Of a stretch of 64,000 nt of DNA, positions 12,441 to 26,600 are shown piece by piece. The position numbers were made by a program, and so were the translations under genes. This stretch comes from Stictocephala bisonia (Eukaryota; Arthropoda; Insecta; Hemiptera; Membracidae): contig JAQJVL010001099.1 in NCBI GenBank assembly GCA_035578905.1, forward strand, positions 80,104 to 144,103. The letters are read 5' to 3'. Within the stretch, counting starts at the first letter, position 1. The number at the start of each line of letters is the position of its first letter. The notes beneath the pieces are model-generated. The model was not told the DNA's origin. It made no database searches and saw nothing but the letters and a program-made list of their open reading frames with translations.

Positions 12441-12890
12441 AAGGTTTGATCACTAGAAAATGTTACATTAAGCATGGATCCCACAGCAACACGAGCCCTA
12501 TTTCGCCGAGGAGCAGCCAGCTATGTTGATAAAAGAATGTATTATTTAATGTTCACTGATCGCCAGCTTAAAAGAAAGAGAGATAGAAACAGGATTGTAT
12601 CGACCATTCAGGATTGTGCAGACCTAATGACCTTTGGACTGAAACAGCTGACGATGCAATAGACCAGTTTACCATTGACTGCTAGAATAAAATCCTTCAC
12701 CATTCATACTAGATGTGATTATATAAATTACAGAACTGCGGTCAATCGTGGCATCATGCTAGGGAGTGATCTAGTTAGTGTAGGGTTGGGACCTTTCACT
12801 GGAGGTTTAATACATACCTGGCCGAGAAATTGTGGCCACCGATCTTGGTGTGATGATTCTGGATGGTATGTCAGTTTTGGCAGTGGTTAA

Positions 12891-14859
12891 TCCAATGCCT
12901 CAGGTAGGTTCTGGCCCTATAGATGGAGTCATTGCTCACTTCTTATCTATTATAAAAATTATTTCAAATTCAGACTTTCATTATAAGCCATTAGCCCTAA
13001 CACACATAAATAAATCCACCCACCCACCCCTACATGTACAGTGGTACTGACACACCCAGCTACCACTACATGATACCTATGTTCTGTGCTGATATCACTT
13101 CAGGATATCAACATATCGGTCTGTTGAGTGTCCAGAAAACAAATAACGCTAACCGTGATGCTGATTGGCCGTGGCGGGCTCATGACCTCTCACTAGCATG
13201 AATATTTGGAAAGACAGGAATGATTTGTCATGGCCAGTTATCGAGAGGAAGGTTGTTCGTTTTAATTTGTGAAATTTTACGTATTGTAATAGGCTAGGTA
13301 GAAGGAATTTGGGAATTGTATAACTATTGGAAATTATTTGAAATTTAATTCAGTTAGTAAATACGCCCTCCTTCTAAATTAAAATACAACAATATTGCTG
13401 CTTAGTTATTGAAAACGGCTGATGCCAATCTCCTGTCGTAGACAAATGAAAAAAAGGGAAAATAGAGGCCAAGACACGGCATAGTTCGAAGGATTAGTTT
13501 AAGTAATGCATGTTTGTGTGTGAAAGGTGCCTCGACCTAAAGAAGTGTTTAATACCTAGTCAGTAAGTTGTAGATTTCATGATAAATGTGTTCATAAAGT
13601 CTGTTGTAATTTGCATCAATTGTAATTTTTGGAATTGAGTATTGAAATGGTCTGAATGTATATGTGATCTTTCATGTAAGTGTGTATGCAATAGTGTATG
13701 AATGTGGAATGCTTTGTGTAACAATGTTGTGTGCTTATGGGTGTGAGCAAGAGTCTGTATATGTGAACTATGTCCAGGTTTTAGTTTTTAGCGGATTACA
13801 GTACCCCTTTATTATTATTTTTTTATTTTATTTATTGTGGCTTCTAATTTAGGACATTTAGTTTATAAAAGTGTGCCTTTGTACTGTTTATAGCTTTTAG
13901 TAACAATTGTTTATTTGATTATATAAAAGTAATATTTTATATTATTTATGTCTGGCTGGTAGCGGCCCATTCCCCTCCCACAGGCATGTGCCCATGAGGG
14001 GAACTATTTCCACCGTTGTTATGTAATATCTATATTATAATGTCATTATTTTTTTGTGAAATAAAATGCTTTATCTATCTATCAATTCTAAGCCATTGCA
14101 TGGATTACTGTACTGTATTGCTGTGTAGCCATTGCATGCAGTACTGTATTATCATGCTGAAGTTTTATTTTATTGCCGGCTCTTTTTTTAAATATTTGAA
14201 CAGAGCTTTACATTTAACGAAAATTACCATTCTTTAACCATTATACATATTTATTTAGTGAGTGGGTAATAATTTTCTCATACTAAATTAGTATTTATTT
14301 TTTACATATAATAATTTGTACAGATAGTCTATTGACAGTTCTTTGAGATTAAAATTAGGCATTGCAACCCGCCTATAACTTATAATTATTTATTAATTTA
14401 TTTGGCATATATATTTGTGCTACTCCATAGTTGTGTTCCTTTCATCTACTGTTATATTTTGTTTCTATTCATTGTTATTATTATTAATAGTATTCATTTA
14501 ATGTTAAGAGTTTGTGTTCTATTTCAGAATATTTATTTTGCTAGGGAGACAGCCCTAATAACCACAGGCAACCAATTAACTTCTCCTTTGAGATTTAATT
14601 GTTAATTTGATATATATATATATTGCTGAATTAAACATTTAATTGCACAATTGTTGAGAATATTAATATAACAATATTATTTTGTTCAATAAATCAACAT
14701 AATTTTAAATCAGTTTAGTTTTTCACCACCCTCTCTCCGGTGGGTCCATGATACAGGCAATAAAGATCCTTAGGACCTCTGGGGGTTGATCAATGAGAAA
14801 TGCAGTCATTTTTTTTTTATGCCATGAATGCGCTTTCAATTTTATTTATATTTTTCCAT
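12891..14859. other. AT-rich DNA with one possible LINE 3' tail
   Basis: No gene was recognised. Near 14059-14082 a polyadenylation-like AATAAAATGC is followed by CTTTATCTATCTATC, which looks like a plus-strand LINE 3' terminus, but no coding part precedes it. A CCACCC-rich patch lies at 13015-13030. Confidence 0.4.
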
Positions 14860-15960
14860 GATTTTTCTTTATATACGACTCTTCAAATTTTATATCATGC
14901 TTGTTATTAATAGCATGATCAACTAATTTTGATTGTTCAGTATTTTCAGTTTTAAAGTTATATATATTCCTTTATTCTTGTTTTAACAGGTCTTGATGTT
15001 TGGCCGAAATATGTTTTATTGCATACATAATTAATTTTATATATAACATTTTTTGTTGATTGATTTTCTTTTTTTTTTTTTTACTTTAGATAATTTACTA
15101 CGAAGGTTTCCTGGTGATGTAAAACTTCTTCAAATATTAAATATAGAACTAATTTTTTTAATTTTCTCTGAAACATTTTTAACGCAGGGTATGACTACAG
15201 TTGTTATAGGTTTGTTTTCATTGTCTTGACGATTGCATGATTTTTTAGGTTTATTTCCTCTCTTTAATTTTTGAATAAGTTTATTAGGATAGTTATTCAT
15301 TTTTAGAAAATGCACATTTCTTCTTTTTTGTAAGTTTTATTTTCATTTGAAGATGAAAGTTCAATTTTTTGGAATAAATTTCTAACAATTTTAACATTTT
15401 TAGGATGGTAAGAAAAATAATTCAATTATTGCCCACTAAATTTTTTTTTTATCATATAAAGAGGTTTCAAGTTTATTGTCTTCTGTTTTTGTTATTAAAT
15501 ATGTCTAGAAACAGAAGTTTTCCTTCTTTTTCTTTTTCCATGGTAAATTTTATCGTTGGTCGTATTTCATTAATAAAATATAAAAATTTAATATGTATAT
15601 CATCTTGGTTTTCCCAGATAAAAAAAATATATCGTCAACATTACGAAGCCATATTTTCGGTTTCCATAGACCATTTATTGAATGTTAATTCTTCAAAAAA
15701 ATCTTTAAAAATGGTAATTGGACTAAGGACTCCTCCCATCGGTAAACCAGAAACTTATAAAGAAATAGAGCTTACAAGTGGTCTTAAGGGAATTCCTTCT
15801 TTATGTAATTTAGGAAAACCATAAATATGGGGTGGTTTATAGAAATTTGGATTTAATTTGGCATGATTTGTTTTACTAATCTTGTGTTCAACATTTTTAA
15901 GTGTGTTCAATATTTTTTTGTGAATGAAGTTACTCTAAATTTAAAATCTAAATTATACAC
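14860..15960 (-). pseudogene. Penelope-like element, reverse transcriptase plus GIY-YIG, decayed
   Basis: The minus strand shows the order of domains known from Penelope-like elements. From 15900 it reads KPPHIYGFPKLHKEGIPLRP, then a jump to GLPMGGVLSPI, where about 80 residues of the core appear deleted. The catalytic tetrad is present as NVDD at 15642-15631 in a shifted frame. Next come FTMEKEKEGKLLFLDI and the linker TVVIPCVKNVSEKIKKI (15215-15165). The GIY-YIG endonuclease follows as TYFGQTSRPVKTRIKEYI near 15018-14962 and then DHAINNKHDIKFEE. Several stops and frameshifts make it inactive. The long plus-strand frame at 15405-15824 is its antisense shadow. Confidence 0.75.
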
Positions 15961-16214
15961 TATCTATGAATTGATTATGCATCTATTAATAGATCTATGT
16001 ATCTAACAACTTGTTAGACAAAACCATTTTTAATTTATTTTCATTCGAGCAAACAGGAGTTAATAATTAACTTTATTACATACAACCGAATATGTTGTTG
16101 GAAGATATGTCCATTATTAGTCTTAGGCATTATATCCGATTGGTTTAATTTTTACCATCTATTGAAAATTTATATTTATTATACACCAAGTATATAAAAA
16201 AATATTAAAACTAT

Positions 16215-16590
16215 AAATAAATAAGAAAATCTTGGTGGGATAATAAATTACCCCACACGAAGAGTGTTTAAACTCCAAAAAAAGGCAATTCAAATTGTAT
16301 TTGATCTAAAAGGTTGAGACAGTTGCCGTGAGATTTTCTTCCTTGAAGCGATTCTTACACTTCCATCTCTTTTAATTTATTCCATATCTTTAGTTGCATT
16401 AAAAAAACAGACTCGTTTTTCCCGTACACAAAACCATCATTATTCAACTAGACACAAAAGTAATCAGATAAATCATAAAAATAAAAAAACAAACAAGTAA
16501 ATATAAAAATTAATGATCAATGATCCCTTGATTTTTAACAAGATTACTCAAAAAAGTGCTCGAGTATATAATAATCCTTTAAGAAGCATC
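16215..16590 (+). pseudogene. LINE ORF2 C-terminal relic, plus strand
   Basis: Translation with small frameshifts gives YPTRRVFKLQKKAIQIVFDL, then LTLPSLLIYSISLVALKKQ and a HHYSTRHKSNQ motif. This is the LINE tail order KLQKKAIRII / LTLPSLYI / YNTRHK. Only the last part of ORF2 remains, and a small MITE starts at its downstream edge. Confidence 0.6.
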
Positions 16591-16593
16591 TAA

Positions 16594-16861
16594 AGCTACC
16601 CATTCATTAAGTGACGTGGTTGCTCATCGACCAGCAACCAATCTGATTGCCCGGCAATCACATCACCAGTCGAAAGGTGTCTTTGTCCGAGCAATCAAAC
16701 AAGCAATTGGGTCCATCATCAGACCCAGTCTTCTCTACGGAGGCTCTGCCTAGGACCTGGTTGAAACGGCCCCATACATTTGGAGATATTTGGGCAATTT
16801 GGTTGCCATTAATCAGATTGCTGGTGGATGAGCAACCAAGTCACCTAATGTATGGGTAGCT
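16594..16861. mobile_element. 268-bp MITE with TAA target duplication
   Basis: The ends AGCTACCCATTCATTAAGTG and (reverse complement of the right end) AGCTACCCATACATTAGGTG match over about 45 bp with few differences. The flanks carry TAA at 16591-16593 and 16862-16864. A 3-bp TAA/TTA duplication fits the PIF/Harbinger superfamily, but the terminal bases are not diagnostic. No coding sequence is inside. Confidence 0.65.
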
Positions 16862-16864
16862 TAA

Positions 16865-17350
16865 AGGAACATCTAGCTGAAAAGAGTTATTATTCTGTTT
16901 ATGAGTTCATAACTGACACTTTCCATTGGATTTAGGTTCCCAATAGCCATTCATTAAAATGTATTTATAATCACTACTAATTAAGTAGTCAATTATTTTA
17001 AAACTTATAATTATGTGACTAGGTTCCATACACCTTGCGTCTTTGAATAAATAAGTATTTGATTTGAATTGAACACTCTTATCAGGGTGAGGTACTAAAC
17101 TACTTAAATGTTGAGCCATTGGTCTAATGAAAATAATCTTAAAACAAAAATACATATAACAAAAAAGAACCTAGTTAAAATCTAAAACCACTTCACTATA
17201 TATTTTAAGAAAGCTTTCAGTCCAAGAAGTTCATCTATTGGATTTTTAAAAATTAACTTTGAATTTTTGTTTTTAAATCAATGGTGATTGTTTAGTTGTT
17301 CACAGGTATAAAAAAGATGAAGCACAAAGATTATGTTTTTTAATTAGATT
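16865..17350. other. Sequence downstream of OSCP, nothing recognised
   Basis: AT-rich sequence downstream of the OSCP polyadenylation signals (minus-strand sense). No gene features were seen. Confidence 0.5.
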
Positions 17351-17369
17351 TTTATTTAAGGGCTTTATT
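17351..17369 (-). terminator. OSCP polyadenylation signals
   Basis: Two AATAAA hexamers on the minus strand (17369-17364 and 17356-17351) lie about 90-110 bp beyond the OSCP stop codon, a normal 3' UTR distance. Confidence 0.6.
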
Positions 17370-17457
17370 TTCAGAGAGATATTAACAAATACCAGCATTT
17401 TTTAAAGACGAAATATGTACAAAAACCATAATTTACTACATTATTTGATAAATTTCT

Positions 17458-17658
17458 TCAAGCAGCTGACTGAATAATCTCTGTGTATTTTTTAATCTTG
17501 CTTGAAATGCTCATGTCTACATATTTGTCACCGATGCTTACAACCATTCCTCCAATGATACTTGGATCTACTTTGGTTTGGAGTAGAATATTTTCTCCCT
17601 TTTTAGCAAATGCCTTCAATGCTGCAGTAAGTTCTTGTTTGGTAGCATCATCTAAAGG
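17458..17658 (-). CDS. ATPsynO: OSCP exon 6 (C-terminus)
   Basis: Encodes 66 residues from [14 protein letters not shown] to IIQSAA and a TGA. It contains the delta/OSCP signature. The frame stays open into the intron beyond 17658, but the CAG at 17661-17659 is the acceptor. Confidence 0.93.
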   Translation of the reverse strand, partial: PLDDATKQELTAALKAFAKKGENILLQTKVDPSIIGGMVVSIGDKYVDMSISSKIKKYTEIIQSAA

Positions 17659-20600
17659 CTGAAACGGAATACAAAACATAATTCCAAGTTTTTAAATTTG
17701 TTTAAATAAATAGTTCTCAAGGTATTGTTCTAACTTTACAACAAACAAATGGGTGATATTTTTTAAAATGTGTCATTTTGATGCCATTTAATTTTTTTTA
17801 AATGATGTATTAAGCAATACAACATTTTTACTTGTATTGTGTTTAGTAACAATAAAAATGGATTATTTATGATTGCTTATTTATATATTTGGATACGTTA
17901 TCCATGCTTTAAGTTTCCATTCAAAGATAAAACCTCATTCCTCTGTCTGATCCCAAGTTAAAATTAACATATTTCACACAAAAAATATAGTAGCATTATT
18001 AATTTTTTTATTTAATTTAACATTCATTTGTTTTTTTAGTGACAATAACCTTGCTAAATATATTGAAAAGATTGCTCTCTAAATATAACTAAAAATTATT
18101 TAATTTATGTATATTATTATTTTCTCGTTCTGTATTACATAGTTTTAATTTCCCTCTGATGAGAACTGGATCTAATTGTGATTTGACTGAACAGTCCAAT
18201 ATTTCAAGGTAAAAGTGGTATGAAACCTCCGAAATCTATGAATATGAATCGATTCGCATGAAACTTTGGAACTGAGTTCAATTTACGATCCACTTCAAAA
18301 TCTTCCCTATACCATTATGTTCTTATTATTTTTCAGGGGTGAAAGCTACCCTTTGTCAAAACTTGAAAAACTACAAATAAAGTTCAAATGAGTTGGATAA
18401 ACGTTTTTCGATATTCTGTAGCATTATTGATAATTTTAACAATGTCTCAACCCTTAAAAACCACCCCTTAAATATTATGATTACACTGAACAAAACTTAT
18501 TAACTCACAACTTCAATTATATTATATTTCAATACAATGTAATTCATTTTGATATTTTTTTCAAGCGTAAAGAAATATTTAATGCTACTTCAACCCCAAT
18601 AAGTCACCCATTGCAACATCGCAACTCCTAGAAACCTTCGTCTTTTATGAAGATGTATCGATTTGCATGAAAATGTGGAATTATGCTCAAAACATCATCT
18701 ACTTTGAAATACCTCCAATGCCGATAGATGCTTATCATTTGTTGGGGTGACATCAACACCTTAACCCAAGGAGTGTTGGTCATAATTTTGTGTAGTGTCG
18801 GCAAATTTTCAGTGATTTGTAATACTTTTTTTAAAAATTCGCTGTATATTTACTATTAGCATTAGAAAGATGAAACTTGTATCATTTTTATTAGTAATAA
18901 ATACATTTTAATTATTGGTAATGGAAAAAGTTTAAAAATTTTTAAAAAGTTTTTAAATATAATGTTATTTATAAGTAGATTGACGGTCATTTATGTATAT
19001 AAAATTATGATATTAGAAAAAAACTGAGATATACAAGTTGTGCAGGATTTCATTCTGAACAAAAAAACATATAATTATATCGGCAAACATTTTTACAACA
19101 TATATTTATGAAGTAACAATAAATATGTTGCCTAGCAACGAATATGCCAACTTTAGCATGCATAATTATAATGTTTATAAACCACGACACGGATCACCCG
19201 TGATCACTAATAATATACAATCTACAATACACAAACACTAAAAGTCACACAAAGCATAACACAACAGATCAACAAACATAAACTGCCGGCTTGGTATGGC
19301 GATCGAGACTGGCGAGTTGATTGACAGATGACGACGTAAGAAGTAAACAAAGAATTATTTCTGCCACTGTGCCTCATCTGACAGTCATAGAGCAAAACCA
19401 AAGACATGTAAACAAACACTGATTCACGGCCTTTCAAATGATATATATTTCAGATGACTTTGACTTTTTTTCCCGACTGTGAGCGACATTAATCGAGTGA
19501 GCGCACATCGCCTCAAATTGAGGCGGTAACAGTTTACAAAAAAACCGATCGCCTCAATTTGAGGCGATCAACACTCCTAGGGTTAATGTCAACATTCAGG
19601 GTATTGCATATTATACCCTAGCACAGAATCAAATCATATCCAATTATGTTGAGTGAATATTAGTACATTTTCTACAACATTATTTGTGATTTTCAGTAAT
19701 TTTTCAACCCTCAAACTACCCCTCTTACGATTGAATTAAAAAAATTAATTGCTTGGAATAATTACATATCATTGTACAGTATACTTAATTTTAATAATCT
19801 ATTACTATGTAATGAATTTGTTACTGTAACTTTTCGATCCTTCAAAATCGAAAGAATGAAAACTTTATGATACAAAATTCTCATTCGATTTCCAGCCTTC
19901 GTTTTTTTATGGAAATAAAACGAAAATCAAAATGTTCAGTAAAAAAAGCTATATTATGTATACCAGCAGTTTTTACATAACATTATCAGTTTTTGAATTT
20001 TTTTTAATGAAATTTTTAGAGGAATTACGAAAATCTTCTTTTCACTTGAAACTCGATTTTCTCCGAAACTAAGCAGTCAACCCCGTTTGAACTGCTGGAA
20101 CATATTGGTACAAAACTAAAGTAAACTGTAAATGGATAGTGATTGGTTTAAAGTAGGGTCATCATGACGGGGGGTATTTTTGTAATTTTTTCTATCACAA
20201 AAAATTGAAACTGACTTTATTTTTGTTATAACTTACCTCAGTGCTAATGTGAAGAACATTTACTAGTAATATTTTTGTACTTTTTTCAATTTCTTTCAAA
20301 AAGATTCTATAAGTGTTTCCTAAAAGACTTACCCTTTTCCAGTTTTTTAATGTTGAATGTTCAGATTTTTGCAAGCGATAAACAAGTCTACATTTAGCAA
20401 ACCATAACTCAGTTAGTATTGGGTTTACAGTAATAATAAAAAAAAATCTCCTTTTTTTAGGAGCTTTATTTTTTTCTTTGTATACTTTTTTGGATAAAAT
20501 GTTCACTTTTGGAGTTATGTCTAAAAAAATATGTGAAGAATGTGTTTTTTTTAATGAAAAATGAAAATCTTCAGTCGTCAGTAATTAAAACAAATATTAA

Positions 20601-23600
20601 CTTTTCAAAAATTTTTTGAGAAAATCTTTTCTTTAAATTCATTATTCTATTGATTTCCGTGGTCAATTTCAACGAGATGGAGTGGTAACCCCCCGAAAAA
20701 AAGCATATTCCCAATATACATTCACATTTTCAATTAAATATATCCATATTCAACAAATCTGAGCAGAAAACCTTCATATTCTGGACTCGAAGGAGTAATG
20801 TATTCATTGTAACCTATGATGTTGGTTATATGAGTCAGGATAATCCACTTTTGTGTTTAAACTGCTGCTAAAATGTATTTTCTTCCAGAAAGATAGGACT
20901 TGTTTTTATTGATTCTCATTCCCCCATACCACATTGCATGATAAGAGAATAAGTCAAACTAGGGCTATACCCCTGCAGTCAACTCCGAGATGTAGGTCAG
21001 TAGATATTTCATACAGTGACATATCAGATAGCTTGTAAGAACAATTTCTGACATCTTTCACAGCAATTTAGCAAGGTGCAATGCTTTGTGTGATGTACAC
21101 AAGGAAGGGGAGATGACAGAACATGTCCAGATGTTTATAAACATATATTTTCCAAACACACTCAATAATTTAATTATTATATTGTAAGAACTATTAATCC
21201 AGATTATTTGTTTTCTTTATTTAAAGATAAATTATGAAAGTGTTATTATGTATTGTGAAGTCCATACTCACTATAATAAAAACCAAAACTTCTATGAATT
21301 ATACATAAACTTAGTTGGCAGTCAATGTGTTTGCTGATTAAGACAGAACATGATTCAGATACAAATAATTTACCTTGGCTGTTGTTACTTCACAGGGAAT
21401 CTCACCGCGGTGGGCTGACATAATTGATTTGTAAGCATTGATAATTGCATTCAGATGATTCAATCTGCCATTTTCTGCCAACAGGCCTGAAAATAACTAA
21501 CAGTTACTACGATGCAGTTCATGTACCAATTATTAAATATTATGAATCACAGTAACTCACGACGAGGCTGCACATTTAACATACGAGTAGGTGAAATAAC
21601 AAACAGTTACTACAATGTACCAATTATTAAATATTATGAATCACAGTAACTCACACCGAGGCTGCACATTTAACATAGGTGAAATAACTAACAGTTACTA
21701 CAATGCAGTTCATGTACCAATTATTAAATATTATGAATCACAGTAACTCACACCGAGGCTGCACATTTAACATAAGTGAAATAACTAACAGTTACTACAA
21801 TGCAGTTCATGTACCAATTATTAAATATTATGAATCACAGTAACTCACACCGAGGCTGCACATTTAACATAGGTGAAATAACTAACAGTTACTACAATGC
21901 AGTTCATGTACCAATTATTCAATATTATGAATCACAGTAACTCACGACGAGGCTGCACATTTAACATAGGTGAAATAACTAACAGTTACTACAATGCAGT
22001 TCATGTACCAATTATTAAATATTATGAATCACAGTAACTCACGACGAGGCTGCACATTTAACATAGGTGAAATAACTAACAGTTACTACAATCCAGTTCA
22101 TGTACCAATTATTAAATATTATGAATCACAGTAACTCACACCGAGGCTGCACATTTAACATAGGTGAAATAACTAACAGTTACTACAATGCAGTTCATGT
22201 ACCAATTAAAAAATATTATGAATCACAGTAACTCACGACGAGGCTGCACATTTAACATAGGTGAAATAACTAACAGTTACTACCATGCAGTTCATGTACC
22301 AATTATTAAATATTATGAATCACAGTAACTCACACCGAGGCTGCACATTTAACATAGGTGAAATAACTAACAGTTACTACAATGCAGTTCATGTACCAAT
22401 TATTAAATATTATGAATCACAGTAACTCACGACGAGGCTGCACATTTAACATAGGTGAAATAACTAACAGTTACTACAATGCAGTTCATGTACCAATTAT
22501 TAAATATTATGAATCACAGTAACTCACACCGAGGCTGCACATTTAACATAGGTGAAATAACTAACAGTTACTACAATGCAGTTCATGTACCAATTATTAA
22601 ATATTATGAATCACAGTAACTCACACCGAGGCTGCACATTTAACATAGGTGAAATAACTAACAGTTACTACAATGCAGTTCATGTACCAATTATTAAATA
22701 TTATGAATCACAGTAACTCACGACGAGGCTGCACATTTAACATAGGTGAAATAACTAACAGTTACTACAATGCAGTTCATGTACCAATTATTAAATATTA
22801 TGAATCACAGTAACTCACGACGGGGCTGCACATTTAACATAGGTGAAATAATTAACAGTTACTACAATGCAGTTCATGTACCAATTATTAAATATTATGA
22901 ATCACAGTAACTCACGACGAGGCTGCACATTTAACATAGGTAAAATAACTAACAGTTACTACAATGTACCAATTATTAAATATTATGAATCACAGTAACT
23001 CACGACGAGGCTGCACATTTAACATAGGTAAAATAACTAACAGTTACTACAATGCAGTTCATGTACCAATTATTAAATATTATGTATCACAGTAACTCAC
23101 GACGAGGCTGCATATTTAACATAGGTGAAATAACTAACAGTTACTACAATGTACCAATTATTAAATATTATGAATCACAGTAACTCACGACGAGGCTGCA
23201 TATTTAACATAGGTGAAATAACTAACAGTTACTACAATGCAGTTCATGTACCAATTATTAAATATTATGTATCACAGTAACTCACGACGAGGCTGCATAT
23301 TTAACATAGGTGAAATAACTAACAGTTACTACAATGTACCAATTATTAAATATTATGAATCACAGTAACTCACGACGAGGCTGCATATTTAACATAGGTG
23401 AAATAACTAACAGTTACTACAATGCAGTTCATGTACCAATTATTAAATATTATGAATCACAGTAACTCACGACGAGGCTGCATATTTAACATAGGTGAAA
23501 TAATTAACAGTTACTACAATGCAGTTCAAGTACCAATTATTAAATATTATGAATCACAGTAACTCACGACGAGGCTGCACATTTAACATAGATGAAATAA

Positions 23601-26600
23601 CTAACAGTTACTACAATGCAGGTCATGTACCAATTATTAAATATTATGAATCACAGTAACTCACGACGAGGCTGCACATTTAATATAGGTGAAATAACTA
23701 ACAGTTACTACAATGTACCAATTATTAAATATTATGTATCACAGTAACTCACGACGAGGCTGCACATTTAACATAGGTAAGATAACTAACAGTTACTACA
23801 ATGTACCAATTATTAAATATTATGAATCACAGTAACTCACGACGAGGCTGCATATTTAACATAGGTGAAATAACTAACAGTTACTACAATGTACCAATTA
23901 TTAAATATTATGAATCACAGTAACTCACGACGAGGCTGCATATTTAACATAGGTGAAATAACTAACAGTTACTACAATGTACCAATTATTAAATATTATG
24001 AATCACAGTAACTCACGACAAGGCTGCATATTTAACATAGGTGAAATAACTAACAGTTACTACAATGTACCAATTATTAAATATTATGAATCACAGTAAC
24101 TCACGACGAGGCTGCATATTTAACATAGGTGAAATAACTAACAGTTACTACAGTGTACCAATTATTAAATATTATGAATCACAGTAACTCACGACGAGGC
24201 TGCATATTTAACATAGGTGAAATAACTAACAGTTACTACAATGTACCAATTATTAAATATTATGAATCACAGTAACTCACGACGAGGCTGCATATTTAAC
24301 ATAGATGAAATAACTAACAGTTACTACAATGTACCAATTATTAAATATTATGAATCACAGTAACTCACGACGAGGCTGCATATTTAACATAGGTGAAATA
24401 ACTAACAGTTACTACAATGTATCAATTATTAAATATTATGAATCACAGTAACTCACGACGAGGCTGCATATTTAACATAGGTGAAATAACTAACAGTTAC
24501 TACAATGTACCAATTATTAAATATTATGAATCACAGTAACTCACGACGAGGCTGCATATTTAACATAGGTGAAATAACTAACAGTTAATACAATGTACCA
24601 ATTATTAAATATTATGAATCACAGTAACTCACGACGAGGCTGCATATTTAACATAGGTGAAATAACTAACAGTTACTACAATGTACCAATTATTAAATAT
24701 TATGAATCACAGTAACTCACGACGAGGCTGCATATTTAACATAGGTGAAATAACTAACAGTTACTACAATGCAGTTCATGTACCAATTATTAAATATTAT
24801 GAATCACAGTAACTCAAGACGAGGCTGCATATTTAACATAGGTGAAATAACTAACAGTTACTAAAATGCAGTTCATGTACCAATTATTAAATATTATGAA
24901 TCACAGTAACTCACGACGTGGCTGCATATTTAACATAGGTGAAATAACTAACAGTTACTACAATGCAGTTCATGTACCAATTATTAAATATTATGAATCA
25001 CAGTAACTCACGACGAGGCTGCACATTTAACATAGGTGAAATAACTAACAGTTACTACAATGTACCAATTATTAAATATTATGAATCACAGTAACTCACG
25101 ACGAGGCTGCACATTTAACATAAGTGAAATAACTAACAGTTACTACAATGTACCAATTATTAAATATTATGAATCACAGTAACTCACGACGAGGCTGCAT
25201 ATTTAACATAGGTGAAATAACTAACAGTTAAATTTTTAAATTTAACACTGCAGTTCATGTACCAATTATTAAATATTATGAATCACAGTAACTCAAGACG
25301 AGGCTGCATATTTAACATAGGTGAAATAACTAACAGTTACTACAATGCAGTTCATGTACCAATTATTAAATATTATGAATCACAGTAACTCACGACGAGG
25401 CTGCACATTTAACATAGGTGAAATAACTAACAGTTACTACAATGCAGTTCATGTACCAATTATTAAATATTATGAATCACAGTAACTCACGATGAGGCTG
25501 CATATTTAACATAGGTGAAATAACTAACAGTTACTACAATGCAGTTCATGTACCAATTATTAAATATTATGAATCACAGTAACTCACGACGAGGCTGCAT
25601 ATTTAACATAGGTGAAATAACTAACAGTTACTACAATGTACCAATTATTAAATATTATGTATCACAGTAACTCACGACGAGGCTGCATATTTAACATAGG
25701 TGAAATAACTAACAGTTACTACAATGTACCAATTATTAAATATTATGAATCACAGTAACTCACGACGAGGCTGCACATTTAACATAGGTGAAATAACTAA
25801 CAGTTACTACAATGCAGTTCATGTACCAATTATTAAATATTATGAATCACAGTAACTCACGACGAGGCTGCATATTTAACATAGGTGAAATAACTAACAG
25901 TTACTACAATGTACCAATTATTAAATATTATGTATCACAGTAACTCATGACGAGGCTGCATATTTAACATAGGTGAAATAACTAACAGTTACTACAATGT
26001 ACCAATTATTAAATATTATGAATCACAGTAACTCACGACGAGGCTGCATATTTAACATAGGTGAAATAACTAACAGTTACTACAATGCAGTTCATGTACC
26101 AATTATTAAATATTATGAATCACAGTAACTCACGACGAGGCTGCATATTTAACATAGGTGAAATAACTAACAGTTACTACAATGTACCAATTATTAAATA
26201 TTATGAATCACAGTAACTCACGACGAAGCTGCATATTTAACATAGGTGAAATAACTAACAGTTACTACAATGTACCAATTATTAAATATTATGAATCACA
26301 GTAACTCACGACAAGGCTGCATATTTAACATAGGTGAAATAACTAACAGTTACTACAATGCAGTTCATGTACCAATTATTAAATATTATGAATCACAGTA
26401 ACTCAAGACGAGGCTGCATATTTAACATAGGTGAAATAACTAACAGTTACTACAATGCAGTTCATGTACCAATTATTAAATATTATGAATCACAGTAACT
26501 CACGACGAGGCTGCACATTCAACATAGGTGAAATAACTAACAGTTACTACAATGCAGTTCATGTACCAATTATTAAATATTATGTATCACAGTAACTCAC

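Noticed and set aside
12474..13050. Three overlapping plus-strand frames of 62-72 codons
   Set aside because: No recognisable domain, no splice context, and next to a minus-strand LINE scrap; kept as unassigned rather than called genes.
15405..15824. 139-codon plus-strand open frame
   Set aside because: It is the antisense of the Penelope-like reverse transcriptase, whose conserved motifs are all on the minus strand.
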